A stretch of DNA of 26,391 nt from NCBI GenBank assembly GCA_934229785.1, contig CAKQEA010000023.1, forward strand, positions 1 through 26,391, read 5' to 3'. A program made the translations under genes and the position numbers. A model generated the notes under the pieces. It saw only the letters and a program-made list of their open reading frames with translations, was not told where the DNA came from and did no database searches. The first letter of the stretch is position 1. Every line of letters begins with the position of its first letter. Source of the stretch: an uncultured Anaeroplasmataceae bacterium (lineage in GTDB: Bacteria > Bacillota_I > Bacilli_A > Acholeplasmatales > Anaeroplasmataceae). This document shows positions 16,692 through 24,918 of the stretch, one piece after another.

Positions 16692-18089
16692 ATGGGTTTA
16701 AACAAGATACTTTTAAAATCTAAACCTGCTTGTCAAAAATTGGTTGATGAGCTTTTAAAAACTTATAAATATGTATCGCTTTTAGGTGTTCATAGTGTTG
16801 GAAGTAGAATTAGAGTTGATAAGAATAATATATCTGTTACTGATTCTGATTCAGAATTTGGCTATGTTGTTAAAATCTATAATGGTGATGGATATAGTGA
16901 GTATTCATTTAATACAATAAGTGAGGATAATGTAATTTCTTTAGCAAATGATATAAAAAATAGTATTAAATTACCTTTTTTAAAACAAAAGCATGTAAAT
17001 GCTGGCCAAATAAAAGAGAGTAGACTAGTTAAGTCATTTTTTAGAGAGGATTTAAATCCTGTGAGTGATGAAGAGGCTGTTGAGCTTTTAATTAAGATTA
17101 AGGATCAAATACTAAGCTATGATGAAACTATTGTTAATGCGATGGCGATGTATAATAATATCAGGATTTCTAAAATTTTTATAAGTGAAGCTAAAGCTCT
17201 TGATCAATATTATACCTGGACTAATGTTTATGCTATGCCAGTTGCACGCCGTGATGGTGTTATGAAAATTGCTAGATGTATTTTAGGCTATAATGATTCA
17301 AAAAAGACATTTGATGAGTGCTTTTTAAAAATTAATGAAACTTGTGATTTAGCTATTAAGCTATTAGATGCTAAGCCAATTACACCTGGTGTTTATGATG
17401 TAATTACTGATCCATCAATCACAGGATTAATTGCACATGAAGCCTTTGGCCATGGCGTAGAAATGGATATGTTTGTTAAAAATCGTGCTAAGGGTAAGGA
17501 CTATATAGGTCAAAGTGTTGCCTCACCACTAGTTGAAATGCATGATGGTGCAACTTCTTGTCAAAGTGTTGCAAGCTATTTTTTTGATGATGATGGAGTT
17601 TTAGCATCTGATACCTTGATTATTAAAGATGGTATTTTACAAACAGGTATCTCTGATACCTTGAGTGCGTTACAGCTTAATACAATTCCAACCGGAAATG
17701 GTAGACGTGAGTCCTTTGAAAGAAAGGCTTATTCTCGTATGACTAATACTTTCTTTTCAAGTGGCAAGGACAAATTAGAGGATATGATTAAAAGTATTAA
17801 GCATGGATATATGCTTTTTGAAACTAATAATGGTATGGAGGATCCCAAGAATTGGCAAATTCAATGTACAGCTGAATATGCTAAGGAGATTAAGGATGGT
17901 AAATTTACAGGCGTGATTGTTTCTCCTGTTGTTATAAGTGGCTATGTTCCTGATTTATTAAAGAGTATTACAATGGTATCTGATGAATTTGTAGTTTCTG
18001 GGGCAGGATTTTGTGGTAAAGGACATAAGGAATGGGTTAGAGTTTCTGATGGTGGCCCCCATTTGAAAGCGAGAGTGAAGTTAGGATGA
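16692..18089 (+). CDS. tldD: TldD family metalloprotease subunit
   Basis: A 465-residue TldD homologue. TldD and TldE form a heterodimeric metalloprotease that digests unfolded or leader peptides inside the complex; in enterobacteria it matures microcin B17 and degrades the CcdA antitoxin. The zinc motif HEAFGHGVEMD (His249, Glu250, His254) matches the TldD HExxxH signature, and a glycine-rich C-terminal region follows. ATG 16692 with GGAG 8 nt upstream is chosen over GTG 16683, which lies inside the ribosome site. Its stop overlaps the tldE start by 4 bp (18086-18089). A TATAAT at about 16663 may be its promoter. Confidence 0.92.
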   Translation: MGLNKILLKSKPACQKLVDELLKTYKYVSLLGVHSVGSRIRVDKNNISVTDSDSEFGYVVKIYNGDGYSEYSFNTISEDNVISLANDIKNSIKLPFLKQKHVNAGQIKESRLVKSFFREDLNPVSDEEAVELLIKIKDQILSYDETIVNAMAMYNNIRISKIFISEAKALDQYYTWTNVYAMPVARRDGVMKIARCILGYNDSKKTFDECFLKINETCDLAIKLLDAKPITPGVYDVITDPSITGLIAHEAFGHGVEMDMFVKNRAKGKDYIGQSVASPLVEMHDGATSCQSVASYFFDDDGVLASDTLIIKDGILQTGISDTLSALQLNTIPTGNGRRESFERKAYSRMTNTFFSSGKDKLEDMIKSIKHGYMLFETNNGMEDPKNWQIQCTAEYAKEIKDGKFTGVIVSPVVISGYVPDLLKSITMVSDEFVVSGAGFCGKGHKEWVRVSDGGPHLKARVKLG

Positions 18090-19369
18090 TTTCAGTTATA
18101 GAAAATCTTTTAAAAAATAATCCATTAGTTTCTGCTTATAAAATTATTGAAAATAAAAAGGATTGTGTTGAGCTATACTACGTTTTAGATAAGCTTGAAA
18201 CAAATCGTGTAATTAAGACTAAAGAGTATAGTGTTTTTGTATATCATGATTTTGATTCATATAGGGGTTCTTCTGATTTTATAGTTAATGATGATTTTAG
18301 TGCTTGTGATATTAATGCTAAAATTGATGAAGCTTTAAAGAGATGTCTATTTGTTAAAAATAAATTTTTCGAATTGCCTAAAAAGGAAAAAAATGGATCA
18401 TTTGATTATACTTTTAAATCAGACGATAGTAAGGATGAAATAGCCTGTAAGGTAGCAGATAGTATTTTTAAGGCTAATACCTATAAGGATGGATGGATTA
18501 ATTCTTGTGAAATTTATGTAAATTATTACGAAAAAAGAGTTGTTAATTCTAATGGCGTTGATTTATGTTCAAAGAATTCAAATATTTTTGTAGAACTTAT
18601 TCCTACGTTTAAATCTGAGTATGAAGAGGTTGAGGTTTATGATAGCTTTAAAACTTCTTCACTTGATTATGAATTAATTACAAAAAGAGTTGATGAGACT
18701 ATGAAGAATGCTTATGCGCGTAGTAAAGCTATGCATTTACCTAAGGATTTAAAAAAATGTAATGTAATTATTCCTACTGAGGTTTCATCAATGCTATTTA
18801 CAAGCTTTGTGAATAATTTAAACTATTCAAAGCATTTTATGCATATGAATTTATTAAATATTGGTGATGATATTTCAAATGGCTGTGGTGATAAGATTGA
18901 TATTACTCTAAAGCCTTTTGTTGTTTCATCATCAGAATCATGTGCCTTTGATGATGATGGAGTTTTACTTTGTGATTCACATATCATCGATAATGGTAAA
19001 TGTATGATGCTTCATGGTAGTAATAAATTTGGCTATTATATGAATGCCTTAAGGCCAACAGGAGCATATAAAAATATTGAAGTGAAAAAGGGTAGTATGT
19101 CATATAGTGATATGACTAAAGAGCCATATATTTATTGTGTTTGCTTTTCTTCACCTCAGCTTGATGAGTATAGTGGCTATTATGGTGGTGAAATAAGGCT
19201 AGGTTATTATTTTGATGGACAAAATGTAATACCTGTTACTGGATTCTCGATTTCTGGTAACTTAAATGAGGATAGAGCTAATTTTAAGTTGTCAACTGAG
19301 CTTGAAACAAGAAATACATATCGTGGACCTAAATATGTATTAATTGAAAATATGACTATAAATAATTGA
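18086..19369 (+). CDS. tldE: TldE/PmbA family protein, partner of TldD
   Basis: A 427-residue homologue of TldE (PmbA), the non-catalytic partner of TldD. It has the same overall fold without the HExxxH motif: the corresponding region has VIIPTEVSSMLFTSFVNN. The C-terminal region has GGEIRLGYYFDG and PVTGFSISGN, typical of the family. It overlaps tldD by 4 bp, so equal, coupled production for a 1:1 complex is expected. No RiPP or toxin-antitoxin substrate gene is visible next to the pair. Confidence 0.9.
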   Translation: MISVIENLLKNNPLVSAYKIIENKKDCVELYYVLDKLETNRVIKTKEYSVFVYHDFDSYRGSSDFIVNDDFSACDINAKIDEALKRCLFVKNKFFELPKKEKNGSFDYTFKSDDSKDEIACKVADSIFKANTYKDGWINSCEIYVNYYEKRVVNSNGVDLCSKNSNIFVELIPTFKSEYEEVEVYDSFKTSSLDYELITKRVDETMKNAYARSKAMHLPKDLKKCNVIIPTEVSSMLFTSFVNNLNYSKHFMHMNLLNIGDDISNGCGDKIDITLKPFVVSSSESCAFDDDGVLLCDSHIIDNGKCMMLHGSNKFGYYMNALRPTGAYKNIEVKKGSMSYSDMTKEPYIYCVCFSSPQLDEYSGYYGGEIRLGYYFDGQNVIPVTGFSISGNLNEDRANFKLSTELETRNTYRGPKYVLIENMTINN

Positions 19370-19396
19370 TTAATTTTGTAATAAAATTAATATAAT
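19366..19396 (+). promoter_or_regulatory. Possible sigma-A promoter for the hydrogenase gene
   Basis: TTGATT (19366-19371), a long 19-bp spacer and TATAAT (19391-19396). Only about 15 bp separate the -10 from the start codon, so the transcript would have a very short leader. Confidence 0.35.
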
Positions 19397-19411
19397 GATG
19401 GAGGGGTTATT

Positions 19412-20911
19412 ATGCTAGATCAATATGCATCTTTAAATAAAATAAGAAGAAAGGTTTTTGCAAGTGTTGCTAAGCTCGCCTATGAGGGTGGAGATTATAA
19501 GAGAATTGAGGAGCTACCTTATAACATTTTAGCTGATCAAAATGATCGTGCGTCAATATTTTTAGAGCGAGCAATTGTTGCTGAAAGATTAAGGCTTGCT
19601 ATAGGCTTGCCAGTTAGAAGTGCTCAGGATCATGAGCCTATTTCTAAAGGAATAGAGGATGCGGTTAAAACTGAGAGATTTTATGAAGCACCACTTGTTA
19701 ATGTTATTGATTTTGCTTGCCATGCTTGTCCTAAGGATTCATACTATGTAACTGATGTTTGTGTTGGATGCTTAGCAAATCCATGTGCAAATGTATGTCC
19801 AAAGGAAGCAATTAAAATTGTAAATGGTAGATCAATAATTGATCAAAGTAAATGTATTCATTGTGGAAAATGTGCCTCTGTATGTCCATATGGTGCAATA
19901 TTACATAGAGAGCGTCCATGTGCCAAGGCTTGTGGCGTTAATGCGATTGAATCAGATGATTTAGGTAGGGCTAAGATTAATTATGATAAATGTGTAAGCT
20001 GTGGAATGTGTATGGTTAATTGTCCTTTTGGCGCAATTGCTGATAAATCACAGATTTTCCAGGTTGTACAAACATTAAAGAGTGATTATGAGGTTTACGC
20101 AATAATGGCACCTGCTTTTGTTGGTCAATTTGGACCAAAGGTTAATTTAAAGACAATTAATGATGCTATGTCAAAGCTTGGCTTTAATGGCGTATATGAG
20201 GTTTCTATTGGCGCTGATATTTGTACAATTGAAGAGTCAGAGGATTTCTTGGAGAAGGTTCCTTCAAAATTGAAGTGGATGGGTACGTCATGCTGTCCTG
20301 CTTGGTCAAAAATGGCTAAGAGCCAATTTCCAGATTTAAAAGATAATATTTCAATGACCATGACTCCAATGGTTTATACTGCAAGAATGGTTAAAAAGGA
20401 GCATCCTAATTCAAAGGTTGTATTTGTAGGACCATGTGCGGCTAAAAAGCTAGAGGCTTCAAGAAAGAGCGTTAGAAGTGATGTTGATTTTGTTTTAACC
20501 TTTGAAGAACTGATGGGAATGTTTGTTGCTAAAGAGGTTGATTTAAATAATTTAAAGGAAGAACCACTTAAAAATGAAACATCAGCTGATGGTCGTGGAT
20601 TTGCGGTTGCTGGTGGTGTTGCTATGGCGGTAGTCAATACAATTAAAAAGACTCATCCAGATGTTGAGGTTAAGGTTGAATCAGCTCAAGGCTTAGCAAA
20701 TTGTAAAAAAATGCTTCAGCTTGCAAAGGCTGGAAAATATGATGGTTATTTATTAGAGGGAATGGCTTGTCCACTTGGCTGTGTAAGCGGTGCTGGAACT
20801 ATTACTGCTTCTAATAAAACGAAGGTTTTTGTTGATTTAGCTAAAAAGGAAGCAACCATTAAAAACTCTATTGATTCATCATATAAGGATAAGGTTCATA
20901 AGCTTGATTAA
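19412..20911 (+). CDS. [FeFe] hydrogenase, group B type
   Basis: The 499-residue iron-sulfur protein has all three H-cluster motifs: L1 TSCCPAW (Cys294, Cys295), L2 GPCAAKK (Cys342) and L3 EGMACPLGCVSG (Cys453, Cys457). Before them are ferredoxin-type cluster sites (CVGCLANPC from 117, CIHCGKCASVCP from 148, CVSCGMCMVNCP from 194). GPC in place of the classical MPC, and the N-terminal CHAC, fit the group B (B1/B3) monomeric type rather than the prototypical HydA. Group B enzymes are found in anaerobic Bacillota and are poorly characterised; hydrogen evolution from reduced ferredoxin is the presumed role. The maturases HydE, HydF and HydG are not in this window. It is a single-gene unit with its own terminator. 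Confidence 0.9.
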   Translation: MLDQYASLNKIRRKVFASVAKLAYEGGDYKRIEELPYNILADQNDRASIFLERAIVAERLRLAIGLPVRSAQDHEPISKGIEDAVKTERFYEAPLVNVIDFACHACPKDSYYVTDVCVGCLANPCANVCPKEAIKIVNGRSIIDQSKCIHCGKCASVCPYGAILHRERPCAKACGVNAIESDDLGRAKINYDKCVSCGMCMVNCPFGAIADKSQIFQVVQTLKSDYEVYAIMAPAFVGQFGPKVNLKTINDAMSKLGFNGVYEVSIGADICTIEESEDFLEKVPSKLKWMGTSCCPAWSKMAKSQFPDLKDNISMTMTPMVYTARMVKKEHPNSKVVFVGPCAAKKLEASRKSVRSDVDFVLTFEELMGMFVAKEVDLNNLKEEPLKNETSADGRGFAVAGGVAMAVVNTIKKTHPDVEVKVESAQGLANCKKMLQLAKAGKYDGYLLEGMACPLGCVSGAGTITASNKTKVFVDLAKKEATIKNSIDSSYKDKVHKLD

Positions 20912-20937
20912 AATGCCATTTGGCATTTTTTTCTTTT
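20911..20937 (+). terminator. Rho-independent terminator after the hydrogenase gene
   Basis: A perfect 7-bp stem AAATGCC/GGCATTT (20911-20917 with 20922-20928) with a 4-nt loop, then a T-rich tract. It begins at the last base of the stop codon. Confidence 0.85.
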
Positions 20938-21036
20938 AAACAATAATTTAGCTTATAGAAAATATATAGAAATTATATTATGAATTATAGAAAAGAATAA
21001 AATAAAATGTTATACTTAACTAGGAGGATTTTTAGT

Positions 21037-22020
21037 ATGATTAGAATTGGTATATGCGGATATGGAAATTTAGGTAGAGGCGTTGAAGCTGCAATTAAGC
21101 AAAATGATGATATGGAGCTTGTGGCTGTATTTACAAGAAGAAACCCCAAAGATTTAAAGATAAATACAGAGGGTGTTAGTGTATGTCATATGGATGATAT
21201 GCCTAAATATAAGAATTTAATTGATGTAATGATTTTATGTGGAGGTAGTGCAACAGATTTGCCAGTTCAAACTCCACAAATTGTTAAGATGTTTAACGTT
21301 GTTGATTCATTTGATACTCATGCAAGAATATATGAGCATTATAATAATGTTGATAAAAATGCAATGGAAGCAAGAAAAATTTGTATTATTTCTACCGGAT
21401 GGGATCCTGGTATGTTTTCTTTAAATCGTGCCATTATGGAATCTATTCTTCCTTTAGGTAATGATTATACATTCTGGGGAAAAGGTGTAAGTCAAGGACA
21501 TTCAGATGCAATTAGAAGAATTAAGGGTGTTGTTGATGCAAGACAGTATACAATTCCTGTTGATGAAGCATTAAAAAGTGTAAGAAATTGTGAAAATCCA
21601 ACCCTTACAACAAGACAAAAGCATACAAGGGAATGCTTTGTAGTTGCAGAGCATAAAGAGGATGAAGCAAGAATTGAACGCGAAATAAAGGAAATGCCTA
21701 ATTATTTTGCTGATTATGATACTACTGTTCATTTTATTACTTTAGAGGAACTAAAGAAAAATCACAGTGGTATTCCTCATGGTGGTTTTGTAATTAGAAC
21801 TGGAAAAACAGGTTTAAATAAAGAGAATAATCATGTAATTGAATATAGCTTAAAGCTTGAATCAAACCCTGAATTTACTGGTAGTGTTTTATGTGCTTAT
21901 GCTCGTGCTGCATATAAGCTTAATTCACGTAAGGAATGTGGATGTAGAACTGTATTTGATATTGCTCCAAGAGATTTATCAAAAGAGTCATATGAGGATT
22001 TGTTAAAGCATACATTATAA
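21037..22020 (+). CDS. ddh: meso-Diaminopimelate D-dehydrogenase
   Basis: A 327-residue NADPH-dependent enzyme that makes meso-diaminopimelate from tetrahydrodipicolinate and ammonia in one step, for lysine and peptidoglycan synthesis. The Rossmann motif GYGNLG (8-13) follows the MIRIGIC start. AVFTRRNP fits NADPH binding, and DSFDTHA and STGWDPGMFS are typical substrate-site segments. ATG 21037 with AGGAGG upstream is chosen over ATG 21007, which lies before the ribosome site. It is flanked by terminators on both sides, so it is transcribed alone. Confidence 0.95.
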   Translation: MIRIGICGYGNLGRGVEAAIKQNDDMELVAVFTRRNPKDLKINTEGVSVCHMDDMPKYKNLIDVMILCGGSATDLPVQTPQIVKMFNVVDSFDTHARIYEHYNNVDKNAMEARKICIISTGWDPGMFSLNRAIMESILPLGNDYTFWGKGVSQGHSDAIRRIKGVVDARQYTIPVDEALKSVRNCENPTLTTRQKHTRECFVVAEHKEDEARIEREIKEMPNYFADYDTTVHFITLEELKKNHSGIPHGGFVIRTGKTGLNKENNHVIEYSLKLESNPEFTGSVLCAYARAAYKLNSRKECGCRTVFDIAPRDLSKESYEDLLKHTL

Positions 22021-22039
22021 AAATTAAATATTGCTTTTT

Positions 22040-22101
22040 AAAGGATTTTTTTAAAACTATAAATTTCTTTGGCTTATGGTTTCATAATAAATCCTTTTTT
22101 T
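22040..22101 (+). terminator. Possible long-loop terminator after ddh
   Basis: AAAGGATTT (22040-22048) can pair with AAATCCTTT (22089-22097), followed by a T-run to 22101. The loop of about 40 nt makes this tentative. Confidence 0.4.
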
Positions 22102-22153
22102 GTTTCCTTTCTTATTATTTTTCATATTATATAATTGGAGGGTTATATGTTTT

Positions 22154-22366
22154 ATGAATCAACATTTTTTAACTCCTAGAGAATTAGAAATTTTTAAATT
22201 GCTTATTGAAAATAGAACAACAAAGGAAATAGCAATTAGTCTAAGCATAAGTGAAAAAACAGTAAGAAATCATATTTCAAATGTTATAGGAAAGCTTGGA
22301 GTATCTTCTAGGAGTCAAGCAATAATTATCTTAATAAAAAATGGGCTTATTCAATTAAATGAGTAA
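22154..22366 (+). CDS. Solo LuxR/GerE-type HTH regulator
   Basis: This 70-residue protein consists only of a GerE-type DNA-binding domain: LTPRELEIFKLL, the turn NRTTKEIAISLSISEKTVRNHI with its recognition helix, and VSSRSQAIIILIKNGL. There is no receiver or ligand domain, so it resembles stand-alone GerE-type regulators. In-frame ATG 22154, 11 nt after GGAGGG, is preferred; an out-of-frame ATG at 22147 gives only a 10-codon frame. It is followed by a terminator and then the promoter of the diguanylate cyclase genes, which makes that promoter a plausible but unproven target. Confidence 0.85.
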   Translation: MNQHFLTPRELEIFKLLIENRTTKEIAISLSISEKTVRNHISNVIGKLGVSSRSQAIIILIKNGLIQLNE

Positions 22367-22373
22367 GCTTTTT
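22345..22373 (+). terminator. Rho-independent terminator overlapping the HTH gene end
   Basis: An 8-bp stem GCTTATTC (22345-22352) with GAGTAAGC (22361-22368), including one G-T pair, an 8-nt loop, and then five T residues. The stop codon is within the 3' arm. Confidence 0.7.
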
Positions 22374-22380
22374 ACTTTAT

Positions 22381-22409
22381 TTGACATTATTTGTATTTTA
22401 GGTTAAAAT
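22381..22409 (+). promoter_or_regulatory. Sigma-A promoter for the GGDEF genes
   Basis: A perfect -35 TTGACA (22381-22386), a 17-bp spacer and -10 TAAAAT (22404-22409). Transcription would start near 22416, about 270 nt before the first start codon. Confidence 0.85.
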
Positions 22410-22415
22410 AATATA

Positions 22416-22672
22416 GTAAGCGTTTTACAAAAATTATTTGGAAAGCTCATTCTAGTTGGGTGATGGAAAGCGCATTAAAAAAATGTGTATGTATCGATTG
22501 CAAATACACAACACGATATACTATATTGTATTAATGGAAATAAATATAGTAGACGCACAAATACAACTGTATCTTTGATAGTCGAAGTCTTATATGCTTT
22601 GGGGTATGCTTGAAACTGAATGCATATAAGAGCCTAACACTATTTAGTGGTTGGAGTAGTCAGGTAATGAAA
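22416..22672 (+). ncRNA. Structured 5' leader of the diguanylate cyclase operon
   Basis: No gene is present here, but several strong stems are: TGTGTAT/ATACACA (22484-22490 with 22504-22510), TACTATAT/ATATAGTA (22519-22526 with 22544-22551), CTTATATGC/GCATATAAG (22589-22597 with 22622-22630) and CACT/AGTG (22638-22649, extended by further pairs with mismatches). The 5' end has a 13-nt near-repeat, TGGAAAGCTCATT and TGGAAAGCGCATT (22439 and 22464). The length, the promoter and the position before a c-di-GMP synthase suggest a riboswitch or other cis-regulatory RNA. The 3' end GGAGTAGTCAGGTAATG faintly resembles the end of the c-di-GMP-I aptamer, but its GACGCAAAGCC core is absent. I cannot assign a class. 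Confidence 0.55.
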
Positions 22673-22688
22673 GGAATAAGTAATTATT

Positions 22689-23780
22689 TTGAAAAAAATT
22701 ACTGTGATAAGAATGAATATAAATAATTTGAAAAAATACTCTTATTTTAAAAATATTAAAGACGAGCATCTAAAGGACTCTTTAGCAGAGTGCTTAAATC
22801 GAGAGATTATCTTAGGCTATATTGATTATTTAGTTTCAAATCAAATTCCTTTTACTTCTTGTTTAATTGATGTTGATAATTTTAAATTTATTAATGATAA
22901 TTTTGGTCATTTAATTGGTGATGAAATAATTTTTAAATTGTCTAGATTTTTTAATGATGTTATCGGCGATAAAGGTGTTGTCGGACGTTATGGTGGCGAC
23001 GAATTTTTAGTGGTAATGGAAAATATTACTGATCATAGTAAGATTTGGAACACATTTCATGAACTAAATGTTGAGCTTGGGAAGTTAATGATACCTGAAA
23101 TTAAAAATATGTCTTTATCAATTACAACAGGTATAGCTAGATATCCTATTGACGGCAATACAGCTCAAGAGGTATTTAATTGTTCAGATAAAGCTTTGTA
23201 TCGTGGAAAAACAAAAGGAAGAAATTGTTTTGTTATTTATATGCCAGATAAGCATAAGGATATTGAACTTAAAACTCAAAATGAGACATCATATTCATCA
23301 ATGGATATGCATGCTAGGGTTTTTGAGCTTTTAACTAAAACAACTGATATTTATGATAATATTAAGATGTTATTTAATTATTTATCATCAATGTTTATGC
23401 TTGATAGATTATCAATTGAAACTAAAAATGGAATTTATTTTAAAACTAAGCATCATTTATGTGCTGATTTTGAATTTAGCCATATGAATTATGATGTTAT
23501 TAGTAAAAAAATGAATAGCTTTGGTTTGTTTATTGGCAATAGATTGGCGGCTGTTGAGGTTAATCAAAAGGATGTTTATGATGAGATGGTTAAACAGCAT
23601 ACCAAATCATTATTGTTATGTAGTATTGTTTTTAGAGATGATGAATATGGAATAATAAGGGCTGAATCAGTTGGTGGAAGCAGAATTTGGCAAGCAAACA
23701 TTATGGATTTAATTGTAACTGCTTCAAGAATTATTGGAATGATACTTCATTCTAAAGGATTAACAATTGAAGAATTATGA
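22689..23780 (+). CDS. Diguanylate cyclase (GGDEF) with C-terminal GAF-like region
   Basis: A 363-residue soluble protein. The GGDEF domain (about 28-195) is near the N terminus, with the metal/substrate motif DVDNFKFINDNFGH (61-74) and an intact RYGGDEF (GGDEF at 102-106), so it should make c-di-GMP from GTP. The inhibitory RxxD site is absent: the residues in that place are GDKG. The C-terminal part (about 215-360) has a GAF-like pattern, including DRLSIE and the terminal QANIMDLIVTASRI, so a sensory role is likely. The start is TTG 22689 with AAGGAATAAG upstream. It is followed 42 bp later by a paralogue. Translation from a rare start behind a long structured leader points to tight control. 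Confidence 0.9.
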   Translation: MKKITVIRMNINNLKKYSYFKNIKDEHLKDSLAECLNREIILGYIDYLVSNQIPFTSCLIDVDNFKFINDNFGHLIGDEIIFKLSRFFNDVIGDKGVVGRYGGDEFLVVMENITDHSKIWNTFHELNVELGKLMIPEIKNMSLSITTGIARYPIDGNTAQEVFNCSDKALYRGKTKGRNCFVIYMPDKHKDIELKTQNETSYSSMDMHARVFELLTKTTDIYDNIKMLFNYLSSMFMLDRLSIETKNGIYFKTKHHLCADFEFSHMNYDVISKKMNSFGLFIGNRLAAVEVNQKDVYDEMVKQHTKSLLLCSIVFRDDEYGIIRAESVGGSRIWQANIMDLIVTASRIIGMILHSKGLTIEEL

Positions 23781-23822
23781 TTTATTTGGTTGAAAATAAA
23801 AGGGATATTGAGGTGAGATTTT

Positions 23823-24869
23823 ATGTATTCACGAGAATATTTGAAAAAATATAAATGTTTTGATGGTTATGGAATTGATGTTGTACTAGATTCTTTAACA
23901 AGAGTAATTAGTCGTAAATATATGTTAATGTTTATTCAAAATCTTATAATTAATAAGGTTCCGTTTTCATTACAAATAGTTGATATAGATAATTTTAAAA
24001 TGATTAATGATACTTATGGTCACCAAGTAGGTGATGAGTATTTAAAAAAGGTCGCCTTAAGCTTACAAACTGTTGTTGGTGATGATGGGGTGGTTGGACG
24101 TCATGGTGGCGATGAATTTGTAATAGTATATTTCGGTGAACATAGTTATGATTCAGTTTATGCTTTTTTAAGAAAAATTTATTTTAAATCTATTTTAAGA
24201 AAAAATCAAAAACAGTTTGGGGGTATTGATTTTTATTTAACAGCTACTATTGGTTCATCAACATTTCCTCAAGATTCCACAAATTTTGAAGATTTGATTT
24301 CAAAAGCTGATAAAGCCTTATATCGTGGTAAATATAAGGGAAGAAATTGTTTTATTATTTATATAGACGAAAAGCATAAAGATATTAAAGTTGCTCACAG
24401 AAATTTTATTTCCTTATCTGAAGCAATTTTTGGAATTAATCAGCTATTTGAAATAAATGAGGACATTAATTTAAGAATAAGAAAAATGCTATCATATGTT
24501 AAGCAAATAAACCATTTTACAGCTGCAATGTTTATTGATTTAAATAAAAATATGTTAATTGAATCAAATAATGAGTTTATTTCTGGAAATATTGATTTTA
24601 TGGAATTAGAGGAATATTTTAAAAATAAGAGCTTTGTTTCTATTAGTAATATTATAAGTAATCCTAAGGATACTCCATTATATAGAGTTTGTATTAATAA
24701 CAAGATATCAGCATTATTAATTACTAAGGTTAAATCATTTGGACATTTATATGGATATATTGCTTTTATGGAAAGTGGAATTCAAAGAATTTGGCAGTCT
24801 GATGATGAGGTTTTAATACAAACGATAGCTAAATTAATTGCTTTAGATTATCATTACAATAATAAATAA
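23823..24869 (+). CDS. Second diguanylate cyclase (GGDEF) with C-terminal GAF-like region
   Basis: A 348-residue paralogue of the preceding protein with the same order. The GGDEF domain has DIDNFKMINDTYGH (54-67), RHGGDEF (GGDEF at 95-99) and the shared ADKALYRGKYKGRNCF block. A diverged C-terminal GAF-like region ends IWQSDDEVLIQTIAKLI. The RxxD inhibitory site is again missing (GDDG). ATG 23823 is preceded by GAGGTGAG. The sensor halves are much less alike than the catalytic halves, suggesting different inputs. It is probably cotranscribed with the first cyclase and ends before a terminator. Confidence 0.9.
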   Translation: MYSREYLKKYKCFDGYGIDVVLDSLTRVISRKYMLMFIQNLIINKVPFSLQIVDIDNFKMINDTYGHQVGDEYLKKVALSLQTVVGDDGVVGRHGGDEFVIVYFGEHSYDSVYAFLRKIYFKSILRKNQKQFGGIDFYLTATIGSSTFPQDSTNFEDLISKADKALYRGKYKGRNCFIIYIDEKHKDIKVAHRNFISLSEAIFGINQLFEINEDINLRIRKMLSYVKQINHFTAAMFIDLNKNMLIESNNEFISGNIDFMELEEYFKNKSFVSISNIISNPKDTPLYRVCINNKISALLITKVKSFGHLYGYIAFMESGIQRIWQSDDEVLIQTIAKLIALDYHYNNK

Positions 24870-24871
24870 TT

Positions 24872-24903
24872 AAAACAGGGGGGCAATTGCTTTCTGTTTT
24901 TTT
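24872..24903 (+). terminator. Rho-independent terminator after the GGDEF pair
   Basis: AAAACAG (24872-24878) pairs with CTGTTTT (24894-24900), followed by more T residues to 24903; the 15-nt loop is G-rich. Confidence 0.7.
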
Positions 24904-24918
24904 CAAAAGGAGAAAAGT

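Noticed and set aside
22416..22672. c-di-GMP-I or c-di-GMP-II riboswitch call
   Set aside because: The 3' end faintly resembles c-di-GMP-I, but the conserved GACGCAAAGCC core and the type II GUUAGUAGUGC segment are not found, so I left the class open.
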